Assembly (NCBI GenBank): GCA_023974075.1
Contig: CM043800.1
Coordinates: forward strand, 29,863,952 to 29,927,951
Source: Chaenocephalus aceratus
Taxonomy: Eukaryota; Chordata; Actinopteri; Perciformes; Channichthyidae
Reading direction: 5' to 3'
Length of the DNA stretch: 64,000 bases
Positions 1-12,228 of the stretch are shown here, in pieces. The position numbers were made by a program, and so were the translations under genes. The notes under the pieces are model-generated. The model made no database searches. It was not told where the DNA came from and was given only the letters and a program-made list of their open reading frames with translations. Position 1 is the first letter of the stretch. The number at the start of each line of letters is the position of its first letter.

Positions 1-1133
1 TGTGTGTGTGTGCGCGTGTACCCTTGTGCTTGTGTGGTTCATGCATCATGTACTTGCTGAAAAGGGAGCTGTGAAGAATGAGCGAATGTGTTATTCCCGC
101 TGGAAGATGTGTGTGTGTGAAAACATATTTTTGTCTCATACACCAATGGTTCTGAAGGCCCCGTAGTTAATGGAGTTTGCAAGCTCTGCACCAATGAAAC
201 TGTTATGGGAAGTGACAGTGCAGTGATGGTGTGCCATGTAGTCATGATATCTAAGAGTTGTGGAGTGAAGCGGCCGTGTTTAGCGTCTTTTAAAGTTCTC
301 CTGGTCTTAGTAGACATGGTTTTCTGTGTTGTGAATGTGGGTTTTGTGGATCACTTCACCTCGCGCCACCCTCCTATTGGGTCTCTTCAGATAGGCAGCA
401 CTACTCACACTGCTAGATGGATTAAACAAGATGGCTTTCTCTCATAATCATGTCTTAACATTTTTGTCATCTTCAGAAAATGTGTATATATTTGCTTTTG
501 ACTAAAGCTATGAAACTTGTTTGGCTAGGTTTGAATCTTGGATGAACTTTGGAATTGATATCCCACAAACGTACCATTACGTCTGGGTAAAAAGTGGGAT
601 ATTACCATTATGTTTGACCATACATATTGATTAGGGCTATATTGTCCATTGATTTTATGTTGATCGACTTGGAAACAATAACAATGGAACAATAGTAATC
701 AAATAACTTTGATAACAGATCATTTTATCGGTTTTTTTTTTAACATAAATGGCAAACATCCCAGTACTAGCTTCTCGATTGTATTCCTTTTTTTTAAATT
801 TTCAGTCATAGCAATCAGATTTTTTTGTTCTTGGTGGAAAGTATTTACAATTGTCTGGCATTTAAAAAAATCTAACTAATTATCACAAATATAATCAGTA
901 GATAACTTGATAGTTATAATAGTCAGTGATTGAAGCCCTGATGTCATGAGTCAGAGTCATTACATTCCCTTTGCGGCAAAGAGTGACATGCATATACACT
1001 TCCACAAGTGAGGCCGTTTCAGTCCACTTCTATTTAGGGTCTTTGCCACCCGTCGTCAGGTAGAGAACCTCTCTGATGTCTGGTTTGATCGGGCCTGTAG
1101 AGCCTTCCACTCTCTCCAGCTGAGCTAAGATAA
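1..1133. other. non-coding DNA, no gene recognised
   Basis: The segment opens with the end of a (TG)n run (first 12 bases). The rest is AT-rich single-copy-looking DNA with no open frame resembling a known protein and no convincing splice-flanked exon. Short open frames on both strands near 39-447 have no recognisable domain. Confidence 0.5.
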
Positions 1134-1141
1134 CGCAAAGG

Positions 1142-1477
1142 TAGGGCTGCTCGATTATGGCAAAAAATCATAATCTCGATTATTTGGGTCAATAATGTAA
1201 TTGCGATTATTAAATGCGATTATTCATTGACTTTGAAAACATCCATTTATTGGAGATTTTTTTTTTAATATATAGTTGGTAACAGTTGATTACCCTGAAA
1301 TTTAAGTATAATTCAACTGAAAAACCAAAAAGAAAAAAAAAATTATTTAAAATAAATAAATAAAAAGTAATAATATTAAAAATAAAAGAATCAATTTATT
1401 TCGATTACGTTGTTTTCGTAATCGTTGCAAGCCATAATCGTAATCGCGATTAAAATACGATTAATTGAGCAGCCCTA
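1142..1477. mobile_element. hAT-type MITE with 8-bp TSD
   Basis: A 336-bp non-autonomous DNA transposon. The termini are inverted repeats starting TAGGGCTGCTCGATTATG on the left; the right end, read on the opposite strand, starts TAGGGCTGCTCAATTAATCG. The flanks are CGCAAAGG (1134-1141) and CGCTAAGG (1478-1485), an 8-bp target-site duplication matching at 7 of 8 positions, the length expected for hAT. The interior is AT-rich with repeated TAATCGCGATTA-like words and has no coding frame. Seen: termini and duplication. Inferred: hAT superfamily. Confidence 0.85.
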
Positions 1478-1485
1478 CGCTAAGG

Positions 1486-4400
1486 TTTAAACTTTGGTCA
1501 CCATGCTCGCTTAAACAAGCAATCATCAAGCTGTTCACCATCAAAGATAAAGCAACCTAACAGAAAGGATACTTTTGTCCAATATTAGAGATTGTATAAG
1601 GAGAGGTCTAAGTACACCGAGGAACAAAGCGGTTGTCAGCATATCCTTTTTAAGCCTTCAGGTATACAAGAACTGCTATACTCAGCACAGCAACATCTCA
1701 ATAAAGAATGACAGAAGCCTGAATGACATAGTTATCAATTTAACATCAAAGCTGGTCAAATTGATAAAAAGAAATACACTTTACAATGCTCAGTAAGCAC
1801 TCGGTTACAGCCAGTCAGTCCAACACATAATAATAAGTGCAGGCACACTTTGTGCAGAATGATAAGTACATTTAATCAGGTCATCGACGTTTCAACGGAT
1901 CAAAATGTTGCTGGAATGAATGTACAGGGTCTGCGTATGAAGAGCATGCTGAACACAGTGTGCCGCTCTTATCTGAAGCATCCTGCCAGGGAAGAAAATG
2001 CTGGCTGCGCACTCAGCTGAGAGATGGGCCAGGTGGAGCAAAGCATATCAGTCTTATGGTCCTCATCTCACTGCTGCCAAACAAATGGCGGCCTGATGGA
2101 TAAGGCTTCTGAACGATGATACACATATTTCTTAAACTGAAGCTGAAAATCAGGTGATGGTCTTAAGCCTGTGTGAAATTAAAGTCTGATTTTCTAAGAC
2201 GGAAGCTAATTATGTAATCAGAGATTCAGACTGACTGCTAGGGAGGGCCTTAAAGGTGCAGTTTGGAAATCTTCAAGCTCAGAATAAATAGTGTAGCTAT
2301 GTTGTAGTGGAAAAACTATTCAAAAGCGATGTTGATCAGGGTTACGGGAATTAAACTTTATACAAAAAAAAGTGTTTTTAATTGTTATAATTAAGTAACA
2401 ATTATGTGTTGTTTTTGCAACAGGAGTTAGACATTGCCTAGTAACATTTTAATGTCATTGAATGGCAACAACTGTACGGGTCAGAGCAATATCAGTCGGC
2501 TATAAAAACGTCCTGTCTGCTCTATGTTTATTGTTTATTTATGATTCTTTTTTTTTTTTTTTACAGTGGTCAGTGGCCTGATCTTGTGTAGTTTAGGCGT
2601 TTATCACTACCCTCTTTCAATTTTTCAAAATGTTTAACTTCAGGCAGCACTACACAAATGTTTTGTTCCCACGGTTGATTGCAGCGTTATTGAAATATAT
2701 AGATTACAGCTTGGACAACTGTCCTTGCACGTTGGTGCACCCGTAGATAAAGCTATAAATGACATTACTTGTAAGGAAAGTGCGGTTTTGGTCCTCAGTG
2801 TTTTTTACCAAATGATATTCTTGTCAGGCTCTAAGACAGTATTTAGACTGGGGTTGGTAAACCTTCATTGAACCCAGACTAATGGAAGTCTTTTCTTGTA
2901 GTTTGGCACTTCCTAAGGGCATAAGGACCCACTTAATCCTTTCACTTGTCAAACAAAATGTACTTACATAAAGTATGAGCTATGCATTTGAAAAGCCAAA
3001 AGCCGACATAACTGGGTTATGAAATATAAAACATAATGTATGCATTGCACAGTTCCTGTATAAACTATAGATTTTATCTGCAGACTGATTATTTTACAAC
3101 ATGTAGAAGGGTTTGACCAGTGATGCAGCGATTGCAAAATGTATCAGCTGATGCCGCTGTTTCAAATAACAATTTTGCTGATACAGATGCCTACGTTTTA
3201 ATGTTCTTTCTTTCTTGTGGTCATGTATTCCCCCTTTTTTTTGCCATGGAAACAAATAAATCTTTGTTTTTTGAAAAGAACATGAACTGTCTTTCAGCCA
3301 TTAAACACACTAACTTTGAAAATGCCCCCATTCCCCAAAAAGTACTTTTACAAAAGCTTCTTTAGCCTGCTATACAATTACTTGATTGCAAGTGCCTTTT
3401 TAGTTGTCGGTCATAATCTATTTTTACCCGTCATTTTGTTGATAATAAACACATATTAAGCAGCATTAACTTGCCAATCATTACATGTATATACAGAGCA
3501 CACTTTTGGTTGATGCCTTTATAAGGCCATGAAGGATAAAGATTAATAGAAACTGTGTCAACCACTTGGCAAACTATTATTTTTCGGATTGTGTGGATTT
3601 TTTTTTTTTTTTTTTTTTTTTAAATGACAGCTAATGTAACTTCTGTGCTAAGTCTAGCCAAACAGTTAAAAATGGGCTAATGCCATTGCTTATTTGCCAA
3701 TGTGCTAATGTTTGGCCATCTGCCACTGCTGGTTCACTAAATGTGTGTGACATGGGCTTTTGCCGTTAAAAGGAAGGTAACTGATGAGTAATGGTGGTAA
3801 CTGGTTACATTACTGGCACTGTTTCTTCAAACACTTCATTTGACTTATGCTAAGGTTGCTCATCATAATGTACTTTGGCGTTAGATATTGAGGTTTCTTA
3901 TCTTTTCCATTTACTTTGGGTTTTTTTCTGGGTGGTCTGTCTGTCAGCTGTTTGTCAGACGCTGCTGGGGGCAACCTGAGTATAGATGTTATGAGTAAGA
4001 AGTTTCCGAGACAACCCTTTGGGTAATAAGACAATGACACAGTTCTAGTCTATCTCTGGATTGAGGACAGATGACTATAATTGTTCTTTATCTCTTAGGG
4101 ACAGCTTGGCTCGACCGCTTTCAATCAGCACGGTGACACCAAAGAGAAACAAAAACACACCGGGGTCAGGGCACCGGGAGCATGACTTGCAAGTGCCGCT
4201 ACGCTAACAAAGTTATGTTTCAACTCTGCTTGTCCTGCTCAGAATTTTTTTATTATCAAGGAAGATAAAGTATGACTTGCATGGACATTGATATATTATC
4301 AAACACACACAGTCAATTGTGTTAATTGGTACAACAGGTTAAAAGTAGTTACAGGATATGCTCATACGTGCAAAGACTAAATGAGGACATGTGGACAACC

Positions 4401-5626
4401 ATAACTCAGTGGGAGGGCAACCTTTAAAACTACAAAAAGTAACATGTTGACACAGTGTATGCATCACTGTTCACTATTAAGTAAAATAACTAGCATCTAG
4501 CTTCCTTGCCTCTGTAGAGAGAAGTTGTATACACAGTAAAGGCTTACTAGAGTACCTCAATGCAAGAATAATTGGGGTCTCTTGTCCTAAGTCATTGTCA
4601 TAAAGTTAGATGAAATGGATCGACATGCTGGAAAACATGGCAACGGAACTTTAATGTTTTTTATGGGTGCCATATATATTCTACTCGGTAATACAGTGGG
4701 ATTAGTATGCATATGTTATCAGCCATCCTGATAGGAGCTCAATACACCAAAGCACTCTGAAGCTTTAATGATTGGAGGTTTAGAATATCTATCGCCGGAA
4801 ATTAAATTAGCATGAGAGGGGAAGATAACATATTGGCTAACTGTACCATGTTGCCTGTGTCGAGGCGAACACAGTCCTAAGTAATGGCTCAATCATTTGA
4901 GTTTGAGAAGCCAAACAGAACCAGCAATATTAAGAGAAAGTCGGCGTCCTGACAATCAAATAGTTTTTCTTTCACAATCTCCAACAAAGACAGTTATTTT
5001 CGTCTTAAAGCTTCCGTATACTTGTGTTTTTACTTGGGCACTTTTTTTTTTTGCTGTTGTAAACTTCTTCAATATAGAAATTATGATTATTTTGAACAAC
5101 CAAACTAACTTCCTTCACCACTGAAGCACACATGCTATTTTGGCAGGAAAATGGGAGCAGATTTAGTCGATCAATTCTGTGAAAAGCGGGATTTTAATTC
5201 CCTGAATGAAAACCCAATGGACACTGGATACATGTTTTAAAAACGTTTTCTTCTTCTTCTCTGCTACGGATTTTAGAAAGTGCTTTAGTTTTATTTCTTT
5301 GCCAAATTGTTGTGGCCTCCAGTATAAGCTCTGCAGAAATGTTGATATCACTGAATTACACGATTGAGTATTTCCATTGTTTAAGGGGCTTCAACGTAAA
5401 CTTTGAGTGCCAGCTGCAAACAAGTGCTGTTATAATTAGTGAATGACATACTACGTCTTATGCAGTGTTCCTGCAACTAGTTTTAAATGAGCTATCAGAC
5501 GGTCACATAGTTATCACCGAACATAAAACATGTTTAAACGAACAACACAAATTCCACAAAGGTACATGGTATTACTTTATATAACCTTGTAGTCTATGTG
5601 AGGCGCACACTACACTTGGGGCTCCC
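1486..5626. other. non-coding DNA, no gene recognised
   Basis: About 4 kb of AT-rich sequence with a poly-T run near 3599-3622 and no recognisable exon, RNA gene or bounded transposon. Short open frames at 1575-1796, 3120-3365 and 4897-5124 show no domain, codon pattern or splice context that would support translation. Confidence 0.45.
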
Positions 5627-5629
5627 TTA

Positions 5630-6282
5630 CGGAGCCTACACACGGCGGCGTGCGTTGCCGCTTGGCGGTGGGCGTGTCTTGAGCTTGGGGAGTCAACGCG
5701 AGCAACGCGACCAACAACCAATCACATGAATGTCCCGCCCCGGACATACAAAGCAAAGCATTCATGCTACATCCATGCTGGCTAAATATACTGTCTATGC
5801 TTGCTAGCTGTCCATTCAAACGAAGTACACTGGATATAAACTCCCCAAACAGGCGAAAAACCTACCAGTTTCACCCACTGTCTCTGCCCACCTCCCTCCA
5901 TGCCTGGCTCCTCCGGTTTGTATCCCTGTATGTAAAGAGGGACTGGTCATAGAGTACCGGGTGATTCCCTACCGCCACGATAATTTTCTCCTCCATTTTT
6001 TGACATATGGGAAATAACTGCGGTCTGGCTCTCCCAACATACACGCGGTTTCATTGGCTAGCGCTTGTACTGTCAGATGTGCATACGCCGGATTTGATTG
6101 GCTGATGCCTCCGTCGAGGCGGCAAAAGTAGAACATTGCTCTACTTTTGCAGCGAAGCACCGCGAGAGAAGCTACGCTTTGCTCCCACAATGCAGTTCGG
6201 CGAATCGTGACGTCACCCCCATTCAAAGTGAATGGGCAGAAGCGGTTGAAGCGGCAACGCACGCCGCCGTGTGTAGAGGCCG
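5630..6282. mobile_element. PIF/Harbinger-like MITE with TTA TSD
   Basis: A 653-bp, CpG-rich element. Both ends carry an inverted repeat with the core ACACACGGCGGCGTGCGTTG then CCGCTT, preceded by a less well matched outer stretch (13 of the first 16 bases agree). TTA lies immediately outside both ends (5627-5629 and 6283-6285), consistent with the 3-bp TWA duplication of PIF/Harbinger elements. Overlapping short open frames on both strands follow from low stop density in GC-rich repeat DNA and are not genes. A 3-bp duplication is weak evidence, so the superfamily is inferred. Confidence 0.65.
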
Positions 6283-6621
6283 TTACTCTCCATTCGTCTG
6301 TATGTTCTCTCTCTCAGCACATTGAATATCACCTTCACAGTAAGGTGGAGATTTAGGCAGGGCTGCACTTCTGACGGAGCAGCATCAAGAGTGATGTCCC
6401 AGGATCTAATCCCCCCCCATGGTGTTTATTTATTCACACCCTGAGTGGAAAGGACCTCACAGAGCAATCTGGAGAGTTCTCCTCTTTAGCCTGTTAGACC
6501 TTTAAGAGCAAAGTGCAGGAAAGAAAAGATCTAAAGTCAGACAGATATAAAAAGATGGTGGACTGGGGAGTTAGGGGGAGAGAACATTAAAGCGAGGGGG
6601 TGTAAGATCGGAAATCACAAG

Positions 6622-6634
6622 GTGTGTGTGTTTG

Positions 6635-6667
<33 letters not shown>

Positions 6668-6728
6668 GTGTGTTGTGTGTGTGTGTGTGTGTGTTTGTTT
6701 GTGTGTGTGTGTGTGTGTGTGTGTGGTG
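6622..6728. repeat. (TG)n microsatellite with TTG interruptions
   Basis: Imperfect dinucleotide array; GTGTG blocks are interrupted by TTTG and TTGTG. The Cys/Val and Thr/His open frames it creates are artefacts of repeat translation. Confidence 0.95.
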
Positions 6729-9700
6729 TTTGTTGTGAGGGAGAGAGTGTTATGGAGATGGATTGGGCAGAGTTTTCATCAAACCAGCTTATGTATATCA
6801 AGACACACCAAATAACCTTACAAAAGTTCAGATTTAACTTGTTTAAATGTGAGATATCAATAAAAACATTGATGTGAATGATGACGTGATTTACGACACG
6901 GCTTGGGTTGGACAACAGCAAACAAACCTTTGAAAACTCAAAGACTTCACACACTTGCTCACTGTGACCTTACAGAAATACCTGACTCTTCTCCATTTAA
7001 TTGCAATGCTTATTATTTTTTATGACCCTAAACTCCTAGATTTGTGTTTTCTTTTTTGATCTTGGATATGGAAAACATAATTATTAAACGGAATATTTAC
7101 CCTCGACAGGGAGGACATTCTTCGGCCTACCTTCCTGTTGGCAATACACACACACTCACATTTGAATTCTGTGACATTTCTGCAAAGAAGAGATTTACTT
7201 GACATTTTGATAGAGAATTGAAGAAATGAGAGAGTTACAGTCATGGTTAAAAGGTATTAGGTAATGATGGAGAGATGGGAACAGAGGATGGAGGGAGGGA
7301 GTGCGAGGACAGAGAGTTGTGGGAGTAAGTGTAAGCGAGTGGGAGACTGAGAGCGAGCCAGAGAGCAGCAGAGAGGGAGACTGAGAGAGAAAGCCTATGT
7401 ACAGATAAAGGCAGCTCTGCTATTGGCTGAAGCCTGAATGATCTCAAAGCTGCTCCTGTCATTCATCTCCATTACTTTCAAGTGCAGTCCTACCCATTCA
7501 GAATCTTGGGGGGAACCACATTCAAATGTTTGGGAAGAAATGCTCTTCAACATGGACTTTTCAACTTTATTTGACACTTACGCTGAACACAATGAAGTCT
7601 TGTCCTGTATATTTAATTTTTAACGTGCATTTCCTTATATATTAAAGTGATTGCATTCTGATTTATTGGCAAGACAATGCAAATGAATGATAGGGATATC
7701 TTGAGTTATTGGCGCTACTACTGGCTGCAGTTGTCATTCTACAGAGGCTATAAGGAAGGATCAAAACCAAAGTACTTAAGACAAAAGTTGAAACAGATGG
7801 ACTCATTTGTATTTATTGTTCATTGTGTAGATATTATTAGCAATGTGTTAATCCCAACATGTGTGCCTATGTGAAACACGTGTTTCGAGAAAACAATGGC
7901 TACATTAAGAAAGGAAGGATAAGACTTTAAGTGAGGTAGGTAGATTTGAACTATAGATTCGGAGAAGTAGAGAAAACATCACAGATATATAGAAATAAAA
8001 TAGAAGAGTGTGAGAGAAGGGTGGAGGAGTGAGAGGGAACAGGAGAGAGGTGAATGGAAGAAATGGGATTCTAGGACAGATGATTTAGTTTTTTAAATCC
8101 CAGATAGAGAGATACAAAAGATGAAAGGATGACAGTGTAACCAAAAATGGAGCTGGGGAAGACACAAAAGATGGAGATAAAAGGTTTATAGCGGGAAGAC
8201 CTCATCCAGAAAGAAGTGATAGAGCAAGCCAGGGAGTGAAGGGGTGGGGGGTCTGAGAAACAGATGGGAAGGAGGAGGAGGGAGATATGGATGGGAAATG
8301 AGAGGGGGTTTTCAAGAAGAGGCTGCCAAGAGTTATTGTCAAAGTGGACTTCATTTGGATTCACAGCGGGATTATTGGCACATTCATCCCCCTCCCCCTT
8401 TAGACATATTGCATGTTTGTCCTCTATGTTGAGGTCAGTTCATGTATGGGATGCAGCTAACATCTACAGTAGGTACAGTGTTTAAGGGTGGGTTCAGATT
8501 GTTCCAAGTCCATTCAATAAAACACTCACCATACCACATGTAAATTGAATTGTTGACGCTGTAATCCCTTTTCCTCTCAGACCTAGCTGTGGCATCACTC
8601 ATCCCTTCATAGCGTGACTCTAAAATGTAGAAGTTCAACTAAAGCTAAAATAAGGGTTAAGCTTCCTGAGTTCTTTGCGGATTGTGGGTTATTTTTGTCT
8701 GCCACATTCCCTTTTGGTGTTTAGCAATGCACTACTCTAACATTGTCAGATTTGCGGTTAACCCTAACCCTAAAGGGGTTGTCATAACCTGCTGCCTACC
8801 AGGGTTTAGAGAGACGGCAGTGTAATGGCAGGGTTGTAATACATGTGGTTCTCTCTCTGACTCAAAGAGGGGACTTATTTTGGCCGTTTTCATTGTTTTC
8901 TGAAGACGCTCTTTTACAGTACCTCAGTGAAATCTGGCTTTTACCAACGTTTTGAAGTCAAGGAATATTTTCTACCAAGAAAGTGATCAGACCAGAGTCT
9001 CTGAACAATGGATTCCCCTGTCATGTAAGCACTAGATTCATCGGGAGGAAATCCACATGAGCTCCTTCTGCACCAGTGACGCAGCTGGAGGAGAGGAGGA
9101 GAGGAGGAGAGGAGAAGAGGAGCGAGGAGACACATCTGAAGCCTCAAGTCCGTAGCGCTTCACATTGCTATGGAATTAAGCAACTTGAAAATGGTGGTAG
9201 ATAGATTTATTCTAATCCATCAGAATGACAGACGGCCTTAAGATTGTTCTGTCCTTGGAATCAGACAGACTACTTCTTATCTTTTTAGGTGGACAACTAA
9301 CTCAAACATCATGAATTCCCTTGAGTCCAGACTTCGTTAAAGTGTGTACTGTTGTACTTTTTTGTACGATTTATCGCATATAAGATTGGGTTTCTCCCCA
9401 CACCTTTGAGTACATTGAATAGTGTAGTACAAGTACAAAATGGTTTCCTTTTTAGATGGGCTTGAATGACAGTGATCGTATGAACTATATCGTTTTCGGA
9501 ATACTCTTGCATTAACTGTTGCTTTAGGAATGGATCTCTTCAAGCCATTTTGGAAGCTGGAGTGATAACAGTGTCCAAGTATACTCTTAACATACAAGAG
9601 CATTGTGTTATAATGAGATCCAAACCTCACCAAGACACGGCTACTATAGCAGCTGAGTGTAAAGGCTTTCATCGGAGCGATCAATAGATGGTATACGTGT

Positions 9701-9770
9701 TACCTTTTGATGTTTGACAATGTTGCAGAGCTTGCTTACTGCATTGCATCCTCAGTGCCACTTACGCTCG
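6729..9770. other. non-coding DNA, no gene recognised
   Basis: About 3 kb with a purine-rich patch (7260-7395), a GA-rich patch (7975-8300) and a GGAGA-type minisatellite patch around 9089-9125. No recognisable exon, RNA gene or bounded transposon was found. Confidence 0.4.
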
Positions 9771-9816
9771 ATGGTGTGTGTGTGTGTGGTGTGTGTGTGG
9801 TTATATATAGTTAAAG

Positions 9817-10330
9817 ATGGAAAGAGAAAGCAGAGGGGGAGGGATAGAGAGACAGAAACAGAGAGAGCAAGAGAGAGAGAGTAAGAGAGTGAGAGGGAGG
9901 TACAAGTCAGTATTCATGGATGGCTGTGTTGCTATGGGAACAAGATGTGGGCTCCCTATTCCCCAAAAAGTGTCCTCCTTCCTCCCTTCCTTCCCTCTTT
10001 CCTCTCTCGTCACTTCATTTTTTCTCTTCGTCACAGCATCTACAACTCTCTCTTCCTCTTCTCTTCTTCCCCCGTCAAATCCCACCACATGCCTCCTCCT
10101 CTTCCCCTTTTCTCTCACCCTCTCCTCTCTCATCCTTTCCCCCGCCCACTCATTACCGCTCTCTCTCTCTCCTCTCTCTCTCTCTCCTCTCTGCCCAATC
10201 CCTCCTCTCCCTCTGCTTCACTCTTCTCCGGTTTTCCCTATCTGTCCTCCCCTTTCTGTCTCTCTTCGCTCCGCATCCCTTCCTTTTCCCCTGTCTCTCT
10301 CTGATCCCTCTGTCTCTTTAACACTCACTT
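9817..10330. repeat. purine tract followed by pyrimidine tract
   Basis: About 90 bases of nearly pure G/A (9817-9905) are followed, after a short mixed spacer, by about 370 bases of C/T-rich sequence (9958-10330) with CTCTCT blocks. All three + frames stay open for over 100 codons only because CT-rich DNA lacks stop codons. The tract ends just before the CpG-rich segment at 10365-10580. Confidence 0.85.
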
Positions 10331-10364
10331 ATATTCTATTCTTTTCTCGGTGTCATGGCAATAG

Positions 10365-10532
10365 GCTGGGGGCGTGAGGGAGCGAGCGCGAGCAAGCGAG
10401 CGGGAGAGTGGGTGTTTCGGAAGTGACATCTCTTGGGCAGTAACCTTGTTTCTGTGTGGTGGAGTTGGGGGCGGATTCAAGGCGCTAGCAGACGCAACAA
10501 CAGTGACGCCTTGTGGACGCTTTGGGTGAGCA
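10365..10532 (+). promoter_or_regulatory. candidate CpG-rich promoter / 5' UTR
   Basis: A GC- and CpG-rich segment with GAGCGAGCGCGAGCAAGCGAGCG-type sequence (shown in part) stands out from the AT-rich surroundings and directly precedes an ATG in a good initiation context (G at -3, G at +4). A donor-like GTGAGC lies at 10525, 8 bases before the ATG, so a non-coding first exon ending there is also possible. No TATA box was identified. The promoter role is inferred from composition and position. Confidence 0.35.
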
Positions 10533-10581
10533 ATGGGGAACCGGGACGCGCCGCGTGAGGGCTGGGTGAATGATCTGATAG
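10533..10581 (+). CDS. candidate first coding exon of the SynGAP-family gene
   Basis: The frame reads MGNRDAPREGWVNDLI plus one base, then a consensus donor (ATAG followed by GTGAGG). The exon ends in phase 1, exactly what the exon starting at 24993 needs: the leftover G plus AT forms a GAT (Asp) codon. I do not recognise the peptide as a known SynGAP N-terminus. SynGAP genes are known to use several alternative first exons with different N-termini, so an unfamiliar one is not a contradiction. Support is the ATG context, the CpG-rich setting, the donor and the phase match. A phase match alone has a one-in-three chance. Confidence 0.4.
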
Positions 10582-11418
10582 GTGAGGATACTCTCTCCCC
10601 CTACCAACTCTTTACCTTCCTCTGTCACACAGAAATACACATAATACACACATACATACCTTTACCTCCATCGCCCTCCGCCTCAACATCCCTCCCTTCA
10701 CGGTTAAAGTGGAAATCACTGTGGTAGGTTTAAAAAAAAAAGAACAAGAGATCAAAGCTTTTGCTGGATCCATGCAAGTAGTATGACATTATGGAAAGAG
10801 CACTATGTTTTGGTTTTTTACATAATTGCTTTTGGGTTACACACAGGCGACACTCCACATGTCCTTACATACAAACTGACAGAGACTTTAATTTCTTGGG
10901 GTTGTGGCAGCTGTGGAGTGTAAACTTTTTATGACTTTATGGCTAGTGGATAAGGGAAGAGTTTATCGAGCAGATGGCTTGCACTTTGGCTGGAAAACAC
11001 CGGCTTGTTGCTGCTGGACATGAGGTTTTGAGCAGAAATGCAGGCTGTAAAACCAAAAGAATAAACATTAAAGTAGGGATGCACTGATCTAATGCACCAG
11101 ATTGATAGTAGCTCCAAAACTTACATTGTAAAGAAGTTGGGGTTTTGTTGTCGTTCATCAGTCATTGTATAAGGCATAATTTTACTTTACATAAAAATGA
11201 CTTCAATTAGTTTAGTAGATATACAGATGTAGGATGTTGGGATTGGATGGTTGGAAGTTGGTGAAATCTCTGTTGGTCCTTCAGTATGACGACCCCTCAT
11301 CCATGAATTTAATTTAACTTTTGTAAATGTCGGACCTCATCTTGCAAAGACTATTCCAAAACACAAGATGGGCAAAAAGAGGGTGGCGGAATTGGGGGAA
11401 GTAAAGTGTTGCAGTCAA
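10582..11418. other. putative intron start, no repeat or exon recognised
   Basis: Sequence downstream of the candidate donor at 10582. It holds a short CA-rich patch near 10620-10660 and otherwise unremarkable DNA. Confidence 0.4.
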
Positions 11419-11718
11419 TGTTTCTGGGAGAGATAAACGAAATTGAAATTAGATCCATTGTAGACAAATGCAAAAATAAGACTTTCGACTGATAGTGATG
11501 GGATCGACATGACCATAGTGAAAACGACTATTGACTGTATAGGTATTTTTCCAGATAGCATGAAAATAGCAATAGTGATTCCACTTTTTAAAACGGGGGA
11601 CAAAAGCCAAATTTACTAACTACAGACCAGTGTCCTTGCTTTCACCACAATTTTCCAAGGTTCTTGAAAAATTGTTTGTCCAAAAATGTGATTCATTTCA
11701 TTGAAAAAATGAGTTGTG

Positions 11719-12088
11719 AAAGGTAGGGTAGGGTAATTCACTTCAGAAACACTTTTTTGTTATATTCCATGGAAATGCTCTTAACATCCTGATAGCAATG
11801 AATACATTAAATGCTTTGACAATAAATACATTAAAAAATGTAACAAAAAGCACGACCAATCATCTGAGCCGGTCCGGCTTAAATAACTGGATGGCCAACC
11901 TGCCTGTCAGCCTTCCATCTCGTGCACAAACTTATCTCGTGCCCTCATTGGTCATTTGCGCGTTCGTGTGTTGGAGGAGGGGCTCTGGAAGGAAGTCTGA
12001 AGGAAGGGGCAGATTTTTTTTCTGTTGTGTACTTTCAAATTCTAGCGCACTCGAGCTGGTTTCTCCATTCTTCCTACCTTACCTTTAA
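11719..12088. mobile_element. short MITE inside the LINE
   Basis: A block of about 370 bp interrupting the LINE reading frame between its 'FIEK' region and its 'ESQYGFRK' region. The ends are imperfect inverted repeats, AAAGGTAGGGTAGG on the left and AAAGGTAAGGTAGG read from the right. No convincing target duplication was found, so the superfamily is not assigned. An open frame inside (11798-12088) has no recognisable domain. Confidence 0.55.
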
Positions 12089-12228
12089 GTGAGAGTCAGT
12101 ATGGATTTAGGAAAAATCGATCTACAGCTTTAGCTTTAATAAAAATAACAGAAGAAATTACAACAGCTATAGAAATAAATAAATACACAATAGGTGTATT
12201 TATTGTAAAGGCATTTGACACCATAGAC

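Noticed and set aside
8759..8774. Telomere-like AACCCTAACCCTAAA
   Set aside because: Only two units here and two near 18293; too short for a telomeric array.
9801..10377. Long Ser/Pro/Leu-rich frames at 9817-10377
   Set aside because: Three overlapping frames are open at once, which reflects CT-rich composition and not coding.
10533..10581. N-myristoylation site on MGNRDAP
   Set aside because: Gly2 is present, but the proline after position 6 conflicts with the usual myristoylation pattern, so I do not claim it.
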